64,000 nt of DNA from Burkholderiales bacterium 39-55-53 (GCA_002282445.1 NCJK01000005.1:1-64000), one strand, 5' to 3'. Counted from the first letter of the stretch, positions 16,666 to 24,945 are shown. Numbers and translations are program-made. Notes: generated from the letters alone by a model not told the origin.

Positions 16666-17534
16666 CCCCCGACTTGTTTGAACAAGGAACTGAACGCTTA
16701 GCCACGCACCAAGCGCGTAAGGTCACTGAAGTCACCTCAGGCGACCGCAGCGCAGGCTACGGCCGCGTGCACGAACCTGGCAGCCTAGACCTGACGCATG
16801 GCCGGATCTTGTACTTGGAAGATGTGCATGTGAGCTTTGATGGTTTCAAAGCCATCAACGGTTTGTCTCTTGACATTGCGCCTGGTGAACTGCGTTGCAT
16901 CATCGGCCCTAACGGTGCTGGCAAGACCACGATGATGGACATCATCACCGGCAAAACCAAACCCGACTCGGGCCAAGTGTTCTTTGGCAGCACCATCGAC
17001 TTGCTGCGGCATAACGAACCCGAAATTGCGCAACTGGGCATTGGTCGCAAGTTTCAAAAACCCACGGTGTTTGAACACTTGAGCGTCTTTGATAACTTAG
17101 AACTGGCTTTGAAAACACACAAAGGTGTTGCGGCTTCGATGTTCTTCAAACTCAACGGCACGCAACGCGATAGCCTGAGCGAAGTGTTACACACCATTCA
17201 CTTGGAAGGTAGCGTCACAAGACAAGCTGGCAACCTGAGCCACGGCCAAAAACAATGGCTGGAGATTGGTATGCTGCTCATGCAAGACCCCAAGCTCTTG
17301 CTGCTCGACGAGCCCGTAGCTGGCATGACGGACTTTGAAACCGAGCGCACAGCAGAACTTTTCTTGACCCTCAAAGGCAAACACTCGCTAATGGTGGTGG
17401 AGCACGACATGAGCTTCATCAACACCATCTCCGACATCGTCACGGTGCTGTGCGATGGCTCGGTGTTGGCGCAAGGCACGCTGGCACAAGTGCAAGCCGA
17501 CGAGCGCGTGATTGAGGTGTACCTAGGCCGCTAA
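16662..17534 (+). CDS. urtD: Urea ABC transporter ATPase UrtD
   Basis: ATPase of the LivG type, 290 residues, with an unusual N-terminal extension of about 40 residues before the ABC core starts at ILYLEDVHVSFDGF. Walker A is GPNGAGKTT, the signature is LSHGQKQW and Walker B is LLLLDEPVAGM. The LSHGQ signature instead of LSGGQ is normal for UrtD. ATG overlaps the urtC stop by 4 bases. Confidence 0.95.
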   Translation: MTPDLFEQGTERLATHQARKVTEVTSGDRSAGYGRVHEPGSLDLTHGRILYLEDVHVSFDGFKAINGLSLDIAPGELRCIIGPNGAGKTTMMDIITGKTKPDSGQVFFGSTIDLLRHNEPEIAQLGIGRKFQKPTVFEHLSVFDNLELALKTHKGVAASMFFKLNGTQRDSLSEVLHTIHLEGSVTRQAGNLSHGQKQWLEIGMLLMQDPKLLLLDEPVAGMTDFETERTAELFLTLKGKHSLMVVEHDMSFINTISDIVTVLCDGSVLAQGTLAQVQADERVIEVYLGR

Positions 17535-17539
17535 CTCTG

Positions 17540-18262
17540 ATGTTGACTATGCAAACACACGACACTCCCATTCTTCAAGCTGCTCACATCAACCAGTTTT
17601 ACGGCGGCTCACACATCCTGCGCGATGTGAGCTTTGAGGCCCATCTAGGCCGCATCACCGTCCTCCTGGGCCGCAACGGCGTGGGTAAAACCACGTTACT
17701 TAAATCACTGATGGGCGCTGTACCCATTCGCGATGGCGACATCACTTTCAACGGCCAATCGATTGAACGTGCAGCGCCGTACGAGCGCGCGCGCGCAGGG
17801 ATTGGGTATGTCCCACAGGGGCGCGAAATTTTTGCGCGTCTGACGGTAGAAGACAACTTGCGCATGGGCCTCGCCACGCAACCCCCAGGCACAGAGATTC
17901 CTGCGGAGTTGTTCGAACTGTTTCCTGTGCTCAAGCAAATGCTGCATCGCCGCGGCGGCGATTTGTCAGGTGGTCAACAGCAGCAACTGGCAATTGCACG
18001 TGCGCTGGCTTCGGGGCCGAAGTTGTTGGTATTGGACGAACCGACCGAAGGCATTCAGCCCAGCATCATCAAAGATATTGGCCGCGTCATTCGCATGTTG
18101 GCGAGCCGTGGCGACATGGCGATCTTGTTGTGCGAACAGTATTACGACTTTGCGGAAGAACTGGCTGACGACTACTTGGTGATGGAACGGGGTGAGGTAA
18201 TTGCGCGCGGCTTAGGTTCGGACATGCAACGCAACAACGTTCGCCAATTAGTGGCTATCTAA
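17540..18262 (+). CDS. urtE: Urea ABC transporter ATPase UrtE
   Basis: Second ATPase, LivF type, 240 residues. Walker A GRNGVGKTT, signature LSGGQQQQ, Walker B LLVLDEPTEG and an H-loop-like segment in LLCEQYYDF, where Gln replaces the usual His (a UrtE/LivF feature). GYVPQGREIF is the LivF hallmark. An alternative start lies three codons in (MQTHDTP). It starts 5 bases after urtD and meets ureD tail to tail 10 bases past its stop. Confidence 0.94.
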   Translation: MLTMQTHDTPILQAAHINQFYGGSHILRDVSFEAHLGRITVLLGRNGVGKTTLLKSLMGAVPIRDGDITFNGQSIERAAPYERARAGIGYVPQGREIFARLTVEDNLRMGLATQPPGTEIPAELFELFPVLKQMLHRRGGDLSGGQQQQLAIARALASGPKLLVLDEPTEGIQPSIIKDIGRVIRMLASRGDMAILLCEQYYDFAEELADDYLVMERGEVIARGLGSDMQRNNVRQLVAI

Positions 18263-18272
18263 AAAGGCAAAA

Positions 18273-19106
18273 CTACATAAACCAAATACGCGGTGGCTTG
18301 TCCCCCATCGCCCACAACCCGCGACGCCAAGCTGCCCAAACCCCACGCAACAAATTTTGCGCTGGCTCCACCAATGGCGACAAGGTACGCAACACCACAA
18401 TGCGGGGATGCGGCGAGGTCACACCAGCAACCAAACCCGCTGGTACAGCCTCAGTCAACTCACGCGCCAAGGCCAAAGCCAAATCGCGTCGTTCCCGCGG
18501 TAAATCGGCGCCGCACGCAAACACCAATGTGGCCATGCAACGATGCTTCGCCAAACCCAGTGGACCATCCATCAAGCGTGCATCACGTGCGTCAATCAAA
18601 CCGCGCTCTAACCACACACCCGACACTTCCATGTGCTGCTGCAACTGTCCATGCTCGAACGGTAAGTTGGCATTGGGCAATCCGAGGGCCGTGATGTCCC
18701 ACGCCATCATCTCGGCGCTGGGTGCAAGGTCAAACACAGCATGGTTCAAACCGTGGCATCCGTTGTAGGCAATGGTTTCGAGTGGCAGCCACTCTAGGCG
18801 TGCGCAATCGCCCACATGAGCTTTGACTTGTTGCGTGGCTAAGCCTTGTTCGCTTCTGTAAAAACGTGTCGCCCCTGGTGTTGTGAGTAGCGCGTGAGTG
18901 TTGGAACCTAGGTTCAACTGAATGTCTAACAAGTCACCGCCCACTAAACCGCTGGGTGGGTGCACTAGCACGTTGTGGCACACAGCATCGCCTTCGGGGT
19001 AAAGGCTTTGCAAGACGCGCAGTGGGCCTTCGTGTTCGAATTTAGCAACCGTGCGCTCAGCGCTAAGGGTGTATTCGAGTTTGAGATGTGCTTGCCAACC
19101 GGCCAT
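18273..19106 (-). CDS. ureD: Urease accessory protein UreD, separated from the operon
   Basis: UreD (UreH) binds apourease and, with UreF and UreG, passes nickel to it. The 277-residue protein shows the family text HNVLVHPPSGLVGGDLLDI, TPGATRFYRSEQG and LEWLPLETIAYNG. It sits on the minus strand, convergent with urtE, and 6 kb upstream of ureA. Thus it needs its own promoter. The start at MAGWQAHLKLEY fits the family; the 362 bases before it lack other genes. Confidence 0.95.
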   Translation of the reverse strand: MAGWQAHLKLEYTLSAERTVAKFEHEGPLRVLQSLYPEGDAVCHNVLVHPPSGLVGGDLLDIQLNLGSNTHALLTTPGATRFYRSEQGLATQQVKAHVGDCARLEWLPLETIAYNGCHGLNHAVFDLAPSAEMMAWDITALGLPNANLPFEHGQLQQHMEVSGVWLERGLIDARDARLMDGPLGLAKHRCMATLVFACGADLPRERRDLALALARELTEAVPAGLVAGVTSPHPRIVVLRTLSPLVEPAQNLLRGVWAAWRRGLWAMGDKPPRIWFM

Positions 19107-19257
19107 TTTTACTAATTTTTTCTAAGCGCTGCAATCATAGCTCTGACAAGCAGAACGCTATTCGCTCCAAATCAATTTTGCCACACCCAAAAGAGGCTAG
19201 AAAAATTTCACAACGAATTAGACGCACTATACATAAGCAGCTAATTCAGGAATCACA

Positions 19258-19276
19258 AAACGTTTCCTAAACGTTT
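19258..19276. repeat. Tandem AAACGTTT palindromes
   Basis: Two copies of the palindrome AAACGTTT begin at 19258 and 19269, 11 bases apart, that is one helical turn. They stand 190 bases before the TonB receptor gene and just before the first double-hairpin repeat. They could be a paired regulator site. Confidence 0.4.
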
Positions 19277-19287
19277 CAGGGCTCATT

Positions 19288-19348
19288 GCGTCAAAATTCT
19301 TGACGCCCCTGCCCCGTCCAGAGCACCCTAAGCGTCCAGATTCTGGAC
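19288..19348. repeat. Double-hairpin repeat, copy A
   Basis: A 61-bp unit with two perfect stem-loops 27 bases apart: GCGTCAA-AATTC-TTGACGC and GTCCAG-ATT-CTGGAC. Copy B past the TonB gene has the same architecture and the same 27-base spacing. By eye 48 of 61 bases agree; all stem bases are identical and most changes fall in the spacer. REP-like or recombination-site functions are possible. The rest of the 19107-19468 gap holds AT-rich DNA with no gene I can support. Confidence 0.7.
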
Positions 19349-19468
19349 CCGACTATGAGTTCGAGCGGCATGTCAGACTGCACTATGAAAAGTGTCTGCA
19401 GGTTTGGAAGAATGCCAAACATCCTAAAATTCAAAAACAATGAGTCCTAATTTTGCTCATGAATTTGA

Positions 19469-21565
19469 ATGGTGATTAGAAAAGATAATCAGTATATCTG
19501 GTGCACTTCCAACTGGTGCTTAACCATAGCTCTGACCATCGCTCCGTGCATCAGTCCAGCTCACACTGGTGTTGCAGAAATTGAAGTTGTAGGAAACTAC
19601 GATAACTCTGTGGGTAGCAGTGACTCAGCCTCTCAAGGGGTGATCAACTCTCAAATCATAGAAAACCGCCCTCTTCTACGCCCCGGTGAAATGCTTGAAT
19701 ATGTTCCGGGCATGGTTGTCACCCAACACTCAGGCGACGGCAAAGCTAACCAATATTTTTTGCGTGGTTTCAATCTCGACCATGGCAGTGACTTCGCTAC
19801 CAGCATCAATGGCATGCCGATCAACATGCCAACCAATGCACACGGTCAAGGCTACAGCGATTTAAACTTTTTGATCCCTGAGCTTGTGCAGCGAATCGAT
19901 TACCGAAAAGGACCTTACTACGCACAAGATGGAGATTTCTCCTCTGCTGGTTCCGCCGACTTTCACTACAAGACCAAGCTAGACAAGGACTTCACGCAAT
20001 TCACACTGGGTCAGCGCGGCTATCAACGCTTTGTAGGAGCAGCATCGCATGAACTTTCCAACGGAATGAACTACGTTGTGGGTCTAGAGCGAATGAACAA
20101 CAACGGCCCTTGGTCAACGCCTGAGGGTCTTAGAAGAACTAACGGCATCTTCATGCTCAGCGATGGAAGCAAAGCCAACGGGTGGACCGCAAGTCTTATG
20201 AGCTATCAAGCTCGTTGGACGTCTACAGATCAAGTACCCCAATCGTTGATCAACTCAGGCCTGAACAATGGGCAACCCTTTGGGCGATTTGACAGCCTAG
20301 ATTCATCAGATGGAGGAAAGACTGATCGCTCAAGCCTATCTCTGGATTGGAGACAGTCACACGGGAAAGTTTCCGACAAAGTCATGGCCTACGCCATCAA
20401 CTATGACCTCACTCTGTTTTCAAACTTCACTTATTTCACCAATGATCCCGTCAATGGTGATCAGTTCATGCAAAAAGAGCATCGCAATGTCTATGGCGTC
20501 AAAAGTTTACGTCAATGGGTGATTGATGGCGACGTTGAATGGATCAACACGCTAGGACTTCAAAGCAGAAGCGATTTAATAAATGTTGATCTAGCCAACA
20601 CTCAATCACGCTCAGTCAGTTCATGGATTCGACAAGATAATGTGAGGCAAAACTTGACTGGGATTTTTAGTGACGCACAGGCAAACTGGACGCCATGGCT
20701 CAGAACTAACTTTGGATTGCGATATGACCAATACAGCACCCATGTTAAGAGCGTTTTGCAAAACCAAAATTCTGGAGCAGCTACTGCAGGCTTATGGTCA
20801 CCAAAATTCAGCATGGTCCTTGGTCCATGGCAAAAGACTGAATACTTCTTCAATGCTGGGAAAGGATTTCACAGTAACGATGCTCGCGGTACGACAGCAA
20901 AGGTTGACCCCATTGACTCCACTAAAACTGTTGCAAGCGTTCCTGGTCTAGTTGCATCCAAAGGCTATGAAGTCGGCATAAAAACCGAGGCCATACAAGG
21001 CTTGCAGTCCTCCCTTTCACTATGGCGATTGGATTTCGATGCTGAGTTGGTTTACGTAGGGGATGCAGGAGGAACTGAATCAGGAAGTTCTAGCCGAAGA
21101 ACTGGTGTCGAATGGAATAACCGCTGGATGCCAAGTTCTACGTTAGTCATAGACGCTGACCTTGCTTGGACAAAACCTCGTTACAACACTGAAGGTGGAT
21201 CTGGTGTGTTTGTCCCTAATGCAGTTGAGAAGGTAGCCTTGTTAGCTGCCACAGTAAAAGATGTTGGCAAGTGGAACTTAACTGGACAACTCAGATACAT
21301 CGGACCTGCTGCATTAGTTGAAGATAACAGCGTCAGATCGAATTCGAGCTCAATCATCAACTTCAAAGCTCGTAGAAATTTCGAAAACAACCAAGCGATT
21401 TATGTTGATGTTCTCAACGTCTTTGATCGAAAATTCAATGACATTTCGTACTACGCACCCGACCCATTAAGAACCGTCCGCAACGGCACATTGATCTCGG
21501 ACAAAGCACTGGTCCACCCTGGAGAACCGCGATCTATTCGAATAACGTACTCAATTAAATACTAG
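19469..21565 (+). CDS. TonB-dependent outer-membrane receptor
   Basis: A 698-residue receptor. After a short signal-like N-terminus (about residues 15-32, ending in SPAHT) comes the plug, with LLRPGEMLEYVPGMVVTQHS, YFLRGFNLDHGSDFAT and GPYYAQDGDFSSAGSADF, then a beta-barrel ending ITYSIKY with the terminal aromatic residue used by the Bam machinery. TonB receptors take up metal chelates, vitamins or sugars; the substrate cannot be read here. Being next to a nickel enzyme it might import nickel, but that is a guess. A paired repeat lies on each side of the gene, and base composition is AT-richer than in the urease genes. Confidence 0.88.
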   Translation: MVIRKDNQYIWCTSNWCLTIALTIAPCISPAHTGVAEIEVVGNYDNSVGSSDSASQGVINSQIIENRPLLRPGEMLEYVPGMVVTQHSGDGKANQYFLRGFNLDHGSDFATSINGMPINMPTNAHGQGYSDLNFLIPELVQRIDYRKGPYYAQDGDFSSAGSADFHYKTKLDKDFTQFTLGQRGYQRFVGAASHELSNGMNYVVGLERMNNNGPWSTPEGLRRTNGIFMLSDGSKANGWTASLMSYQARWTSTDQVPQSLINSGLNNGQPFGRFDSLDSSDGGKTDRSSLSLDWRQSHGKVSDKVMAYAINYDLTLFSNFTYFTNDPVNGDQFMQKEHRNVYGVKSLRQWVIDGDVEWINTLGLQSRSDLINVDLANTQSRSVSSWIRQDNVRQNLTGIFSDAQANWTPWLRTNFGLRYDQYSTHVKSVLQNQNSGAATAGLWSPKFSMVLGPWQKTEYFFNAGKGFHSNDARGTTAKVDPIDSTKTVASVPGLVASKGYEVGIKTEAIQGLQSSLSLWRLDFDAELVYVGDAGGTESGSSSRRTGVEWNNRWMPSSTLVIDADLAWTKPRYNTEGGSGVFVPNAVEKVALLAATVKDVGKWNLTGQLRYIGPAALVEDNSVRSNSSSIINFKARRNFENNQAIYVDVLNVFDRKFNDISYYAPDPLRTVRNGTLISDKALVHPGEPRSIRITYSIKY

Positions 21566-21566
21566 T

Positions 21567-21585
21567 TTGCACCCCATTGGTGCAA
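21567..21585. promoter_or_regulatory. NtrC-consensus-like dyad after the TonB receptor gene
   Basis: TTGCACC-CCATT-GGTGCAA, a perfect dyad directly after the stop codon, matches the NtrC consensus (GCAC-N7-GTGC) better than any site before urtA. No sigma54 promoter is seen downstream. It might instead be a weak transcript-end hairpin, but no T-run follows. Confidence 0.4.
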
Positions 21586-21731
21586 TGGCGAATTATGCGA
21601 TCAAATTTTCACAAGCATTCTTGTCACGTAGCGTGAGCATATGAATTTTTGTAATCCAATTCAACAAGTTCTAGCGTGATGCATCCAACAAGAAGATGCA
21701 GCAGCCATGAGATGCCCTACTTAATGCCTCA

Positions 21732-21792
21732 GCGTCAAGATTCTTGACGCACCCTACCCGCCAAAAGTCCTCCAAGCGTCCAGAATCTGGAC
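21732..21792. repeat. Double-hairpin repeat, copy B
   Basis: Same plan as copy A: GCGTCAA-GATTC-TTGACGC, 27 bases, then GTCCAG-AAT-CTGGAC. It is in the same orientation as copy A and about 2.4 kb from it, so the TonB gene lies between two direct copies. The remaining 21586-21961 sequence holds no other gene or clear signal. Confidence 0.7.
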
Positions 21793-21961
21793 AGCCCTAC
21801 CCCATGTAGTCTCGAACTTCCACAGGTTTTAGTTCGATGACTTACGAGAGAGTCGAACCACGAGAGTTGCTAGCTAACTTAATCTGACTATATCTAGACA
21901 AAATCGAGGACACACCCCCGATAGAAAAGCTAACCCAATTTCCACTGCCGCAAAACCTAGG

Positions 21962-22240
21962 CTAATTCTTGAACTTCATTTCCGCAGTCCATAGATCTAA
22001 CGCCCCCTGCATACGAAGCCAACTCTCAGGCGTCCCCCCCACTACTCTGGCAATTCGAATAGCCATCGCCGCTGTCACGGATCTCTTCTCATGCAACAAA
22101 TCTGAAACAGTTTGCCTGCTAACCATCAAACGCGCAGCAAATTCAACTTGCGTCCAGGCCATAACAGGCAACACGTCTTCACGGAGCACAGCTCCAGGAT
22201 GAGTAGGTTTACGGGTTCGATGACGCAAAGACTTCATCAA
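21962..22240 (-). CDS. HigA-family antitoxin, no toxin gene found
   Basis: A 92-residue HigA/VapI-type protein: the start THPGAVLREDVLP, HTH text FAARLMVSRQTVSDLLHEKRSVTAAMAIRIARVVG, and the tail GTPESWLRMQGALDLWTAE are typical. The usual higB toxin should lie just upstream of higA, but the 90 bases before its start and the next minus-strand gene do not encode a HigB-like protein. It may be an orphan or have lost its partner. Confidence 0.85.
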   Translation of the reverse strand: MMKSLRHRTRKPTHPGAVLREDVLPVMAWTQVEFAARLMVSRQTVSDLLHEKRSVTAAMAIRIARVVGGTPESWLRMQGALDLWTAEMKFKN

Positions 22241-22330
22241 TGATGGTCCTCAACTCAATTTCCAGTCTTCTCAACTTTAAAAATATTTTTGACAATGCGA
22301 CTTAGCTTGTTTCGGAAAATTTCAACACTT

Positions 22331-22621
22331 TCAAATCTGATCGCGCATCGACAAGCGACTTTGAATAGATGCCATTTTCGCAATATTTAGCGGCGGTAGA
22401 ACAGACTTGACAAGATAATCTATTGCTTCATTGAGGACAGCTATTCGCCGTACCGGAATACGGGTTTTCTGAAAATCAACCGCCATCTGCTCCAAAATTA
22501 CTGAAGCTTTTGCAAGTTGATTTTTTGCATGAAGCAATGCTTTTAGCGCGTCCGCCCTCGCCTCACGAGCTTCAACAAGCTTGAGCTCATCAATTGTCAT
22601 TTCGTCTTTACTACGTTTCAT
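22331..22621 (-). CDS. Uncharacterised 96-residue protein
   Basis: A charged helical protein, beginning MKRSKDEMTIDELKLVEARE and with a region LLHAKNQLAKASVILEQMAV that could be a coiled coil. No known domain is recognised. It is on the same strand as the HigA-like gene and 90 bases before it. Its reading frame looks codon-like but is not supported by any homolog that I can recall; it could be a chance frame in AT-rich DNA. Base composition matches the accessory region. Confidence 0.4.
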   Translation of the reverse strand: MKRSKDEMTIDELKLVEAREARADALKALLHAKNQLAKASVILEQMAVDFQKTRIPVRRIAVLNEAIDYLVKSVLPPLNIAKMASIQSRLSMRDQI

Positions 22622-22901
22622 TCGCGTAGTGTTGCTTCTGCTTTGTTAATGAGCAACCTAGCCCCAATAACCCATCACTCAGAAAGTTCATTTTTGAGCA
22701 GCATGTAAAGTGCGATGAATTACACAACTTATTCCACGGTTTGATTCTGGTTTCGTTTGATTTTTTTCTCAGCAACAATGACAATTTTAGGTATACCTTT
22801 TTTTGAAATTTTTATGAAATTTCAAGCTGGCAATAGCTTTCTCGGTTGAGTGGCGAGAGTAAAATGGCAAACCAATAGTGCTAATTTTGCTCTTTTGTCG
22901 G

Positions 22902-22924
22902 AAAAGTTGCGAAACGCAACTTTT
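22902..22924. repeat. Isolated perfect hairpin in a gene-free stretch
   Basis: AAAAGTTGCG-AAA-CGCAACTTTT is a perfect 10-base-arm dyad. It stands about 85 bases before the tRNA-Asn fragment. The rest of 22622-23008 is AT-rich (with a tandem ATTACACG pair near 22931) and holds no gene I can support. It could be an attachment arm site, an operator or a terminator; A/T tails fit the last. Confidence 0.45.
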
Positions 22925-23008
22925 GACCCAATTACACGAAATATTACACGTTTATCAAAAACACCAATAAGTCATTGATTTATATAGGATTTTGACGAGC
23001 ATGTTTTC

Positions 23009-23053
23009 CTGTTAATCCGTAGGTCCCTGGTTCGAGCCCAGGTCGAGGAGCCA
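23009..23053 (+). tRNA. 3' fragment of tRNA-Asn (attachment-site scar)
   Basis: Sequence from the anticodon loop to the CCA end: CTGTTAA-TCCGT, variable region AGGTC, T arm CCTGG-TTCGAGC-CCAGG, acceptor end ending GAGGAGCCA. Anticodon GTT identifies Asn. The 5' half (acceptor, D arm, anticodon 5' stem) is not upstream, where AT-rich unrelated DNA begins. This is the shape of an integrase attachment site, where the copy left at one end of an integrated element is the gene's 3' part. It is not a working tRNA. Confidence 0.75.
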
Positions 23054-23061
23054 ATAAAGAC

Positions 23062-23090
23062 AAGGCCTTGCAGAGATGCAAGGCCTTTTT
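23062..23090 (+). terminator. Intrinsic terminator after the tRNA-Asn fragment
   Basis: An 11-base perfect stem (AAGGCCTTGCA and complement) with a GAGA loop, then a T-rich run. It follows the tRNA fragment by 8 bases, as terminators do after tRNA genes, so the right flank is probably the original chromosome. Confidence 0.8.
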
Positions 23091-23523
23091 CTTTTGGGTC
23101 ACGGCATTCATGTAGGCACTGTGTAGGCATTTCAAATCAACATCGACGCCAGACTCATCAAGTTCAAAAGAAATTTTTGACCTCTACTGAGTGATAGTAG
23201 ACCCAACTGGTGCAACCAAGATGACAACAGTAGCCATGTCTGACTTTGATAGTAGTGGCCAAGACCTGCCCCACTAGCCGCACCACTAATCTAGAAGATA
23301 GTCCTCGTGATCAAGGTTATTTTTAAACTTGATTGTTTGTATTTGTATCAGCATTTGAATTAATCCGATGCTGTTGCGCGAATTGAGCCGAAGGAATCCG
23401 AACCAAGCTGCTTTGTGGCCTGACTTCGAGCGACAGACCTGCCGCCCAAGACTCAATTTTGGTCTCTGCAAAGAGCCATGAGACACAGCGCATCTACCGC
23501 ACAAGAAATGTCCTACAGAAATG
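23091..23523. other. Gene-free stretch between tRNA-Asn scar and tRNA-Ser
   Basis: About 430 bases without a convincing gene. Near the start there is a tandem TGTAGGCA pair (23115-23132 region). A short open frame (minus, 23286-23504) has no protein-like features. Probably decayed DNA of the inserted element or its target. Confidence 0.5.
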
Positions 23524-23545
23524 AAAAACGCCCCGTGAGGGGCGT
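23524..23545 (-). terminator. Intrinsic terminator of tRNA-Ser
   Basis: On the minus strand a seven-base stem, ACGCCCC / GGGGCGT, with a four-base loop and then a run of five T, placed just after the tRNA-Ser 3' end. Confidence 0.8.
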
Positions 23546-23559
23546 CTTTGCTTGTTTGC

Positions 23560-23652
23560 TGGCGGAAACGGAGGGATTCGAACCCTCGATGAGGCTCTAC
23601 ACCCCATACTCCCTTAGCAGGGGAGCACCTTCGGCCACTCGGTCACGTTTCC
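23560..23652 (-). tRNA. tRNA-Ser (GCT)
   Basis: On the minus strand a 93-base class II tRNA begins GGAAACG, has GACCGAGTGGCCGAAGG in the D arm, anticodon loop CTGCTAA (GCT), a long variable arm, the T loop GTTCGAATC and ends CGTTTCCGCCA with encoded CCA. Acceptor pairing GGAAACG/CGTTTCC is perfect. It reads AGC/AGU codons. A terminator follows. Confidence 0.95.
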
Positions 23653-23676
23653 AGCAGGTGCATATTATGCCCTAAC

Positions 23677-24945
23677 TTAAGCAGCAGGCTGGTCCAAATC
23701 GAAAGCTTTATGCAACGCGCGCACAGCGAGTTCCATGTACTTCTCATCAATCACCACAGATGTCTTGATTTCAGATGTCGAGATCATTTGGATGTTGATG
23801 CCCTCTTCGCTCAATGAACGGAACATTTTGCTGGCCACACCCACGTGGCTGCGCATCCCGATACCCACGATAGAGACTTTGCAAATCTTGGTATCGCCTT
23901 GCACATCAGATGCGCCCAAGGCTGGCAACACTTTGTCTTTCAACAAATCTGTTGTGCGAGCGTAATCGTTACGGTGCACGGTGAAGCTGAAGTCGGTTTT
24001 GCCATCCTTGCTGATGTTTTGGATGATCATGTCCACTTCAATGTTGGCTTCAGCCACAGCGCCCAAGATTTGGTAAGCGATACCTGGCTTGTCTGGCACG
24101 CCGACCACAGAGATTTTGGCTTCGTCACGGTTGAATGCGATGCCCGATACGATTGCTTGTTCCATTTTTTCGTCTTCCTCAAAGGTGATCAACGTGCCTG
24201 ATTTGGCTTCTTCGTTGATGTCAATGTCCCACGAGGTGAAGCTGGACAACACGCGCAGCGGCACCTTGTATTTACCTGCAAACTCAACCGAGCGAATTTG
24301 CAAAACTTTGCTACCCAAAGATGCCATCTCCAGCATCTCTTCGAAACACAGCGTTTCTAAGCGACGGGCTTCAGGCACCACACGTGGGTCGGTGGTGTAC
24401 ACACCATCCACGTCGGTATAAATCAAACACTCTTTGGCTTTGAGAGCTGCTGCCACGGCAACTGCCGAGGTGTCAGAGCCGCCACGGCCTAAGGTGGTGA
24501 TGTTGTCGTGTTCGTCTTTGCCTTGGAAGCCCGTGATGATGACCACTTTGCCAGCATCCAAATCAGCACGAACCCGCACATCGTCAATCGACTCAATGCG
24601 GGCCTTGGTGTAGGCGTTGTTGGTGCGAATCGGCACTTGCCAGCCAGCGTAGCTCACTGAGGGCTGGCCTTCGGCCTGCAAAGCAATAGCCAACAACGCT
24701 GAAGACGCTTGCTCGCCCGTTGAGGCCAGCATGTCGAGTTCGCGGTTGTAGGCCGAGTCGGCTTTGGAAGGGGCCAATTCTTTGGCCAGGCCAAGCAAAC
24801 GGTTGGTCTCACCGCTCATCGCGGAGGGAACCACCACCATTTGGTGACCTGCACGGGCCCACTTGGCCACGCGCTTAGCGACGTTGCGAATGCGCTCTGT
24901 CGAGCCCATCGACGTGCCGCCGTATTTATGAACAATCAATGCCAT
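23677..24945 (-). CDS. lysC: Aspartate kinase
   Basis: First enzyme of the lysine, threonine and methionine branch; phosphorylates aspartate. The 422-residue protein begins MALIVHKYGGTSMGS (the kinase start), has FQGKDEHDNITTLGRGGSD in the active site, and two C-terminal ACT domains (about 265-420) with GVPDKPGIAYQIL and SIVGIGMRSHVGVAS, meaning feedback control by lysine and threonine. Length is the usual one for the single-function enzyme of Burkholderiales. Confidence 0.97.
   Translation of the reverse strand: MALIVHKYGGTSMGSTERIRNVAKRVAKWARAGHQMVVVPSAMSGETNRLLGLAKELAPSKADSAYNRELDMLASTGEQASSALLAIALQAEGQPSVSYAGWQVPIRTNNAYTKARIESIDDVRVRADLDAGKVVIITGFQGKDEHDNITTLGRGGSDTSAVAVAAALKAKECLIYTDVDGVYTTDPRVVPEARRLETLCFEEMLEMASLGSKVLQIRSVEFAGKYKVPLRVLSSFTSWDIDINEEAKSGTLITFEEDEKMEQAIVSGIAFNRDEAKISVVGVPDKPGIAYQILGAVAEANIEVDMIIQNISKDGKTDFSFTVHRNDYARTTDLLKDKVLPALGASDVQGDTKICKVSIVGIGMRSHVGVASKMFRSLSEEGINIQMISTSEIKTSVVIDEKYMELAVRALHKAFDLDQPAA

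Noticed and set aside
23478-23675. Short plus-strand reading frame over tRNA-Ser
   Set aside because: It is the antisense of the tRNA-Ser gene and its terminator; the translated text is the usual artefact of such tRNA loci.
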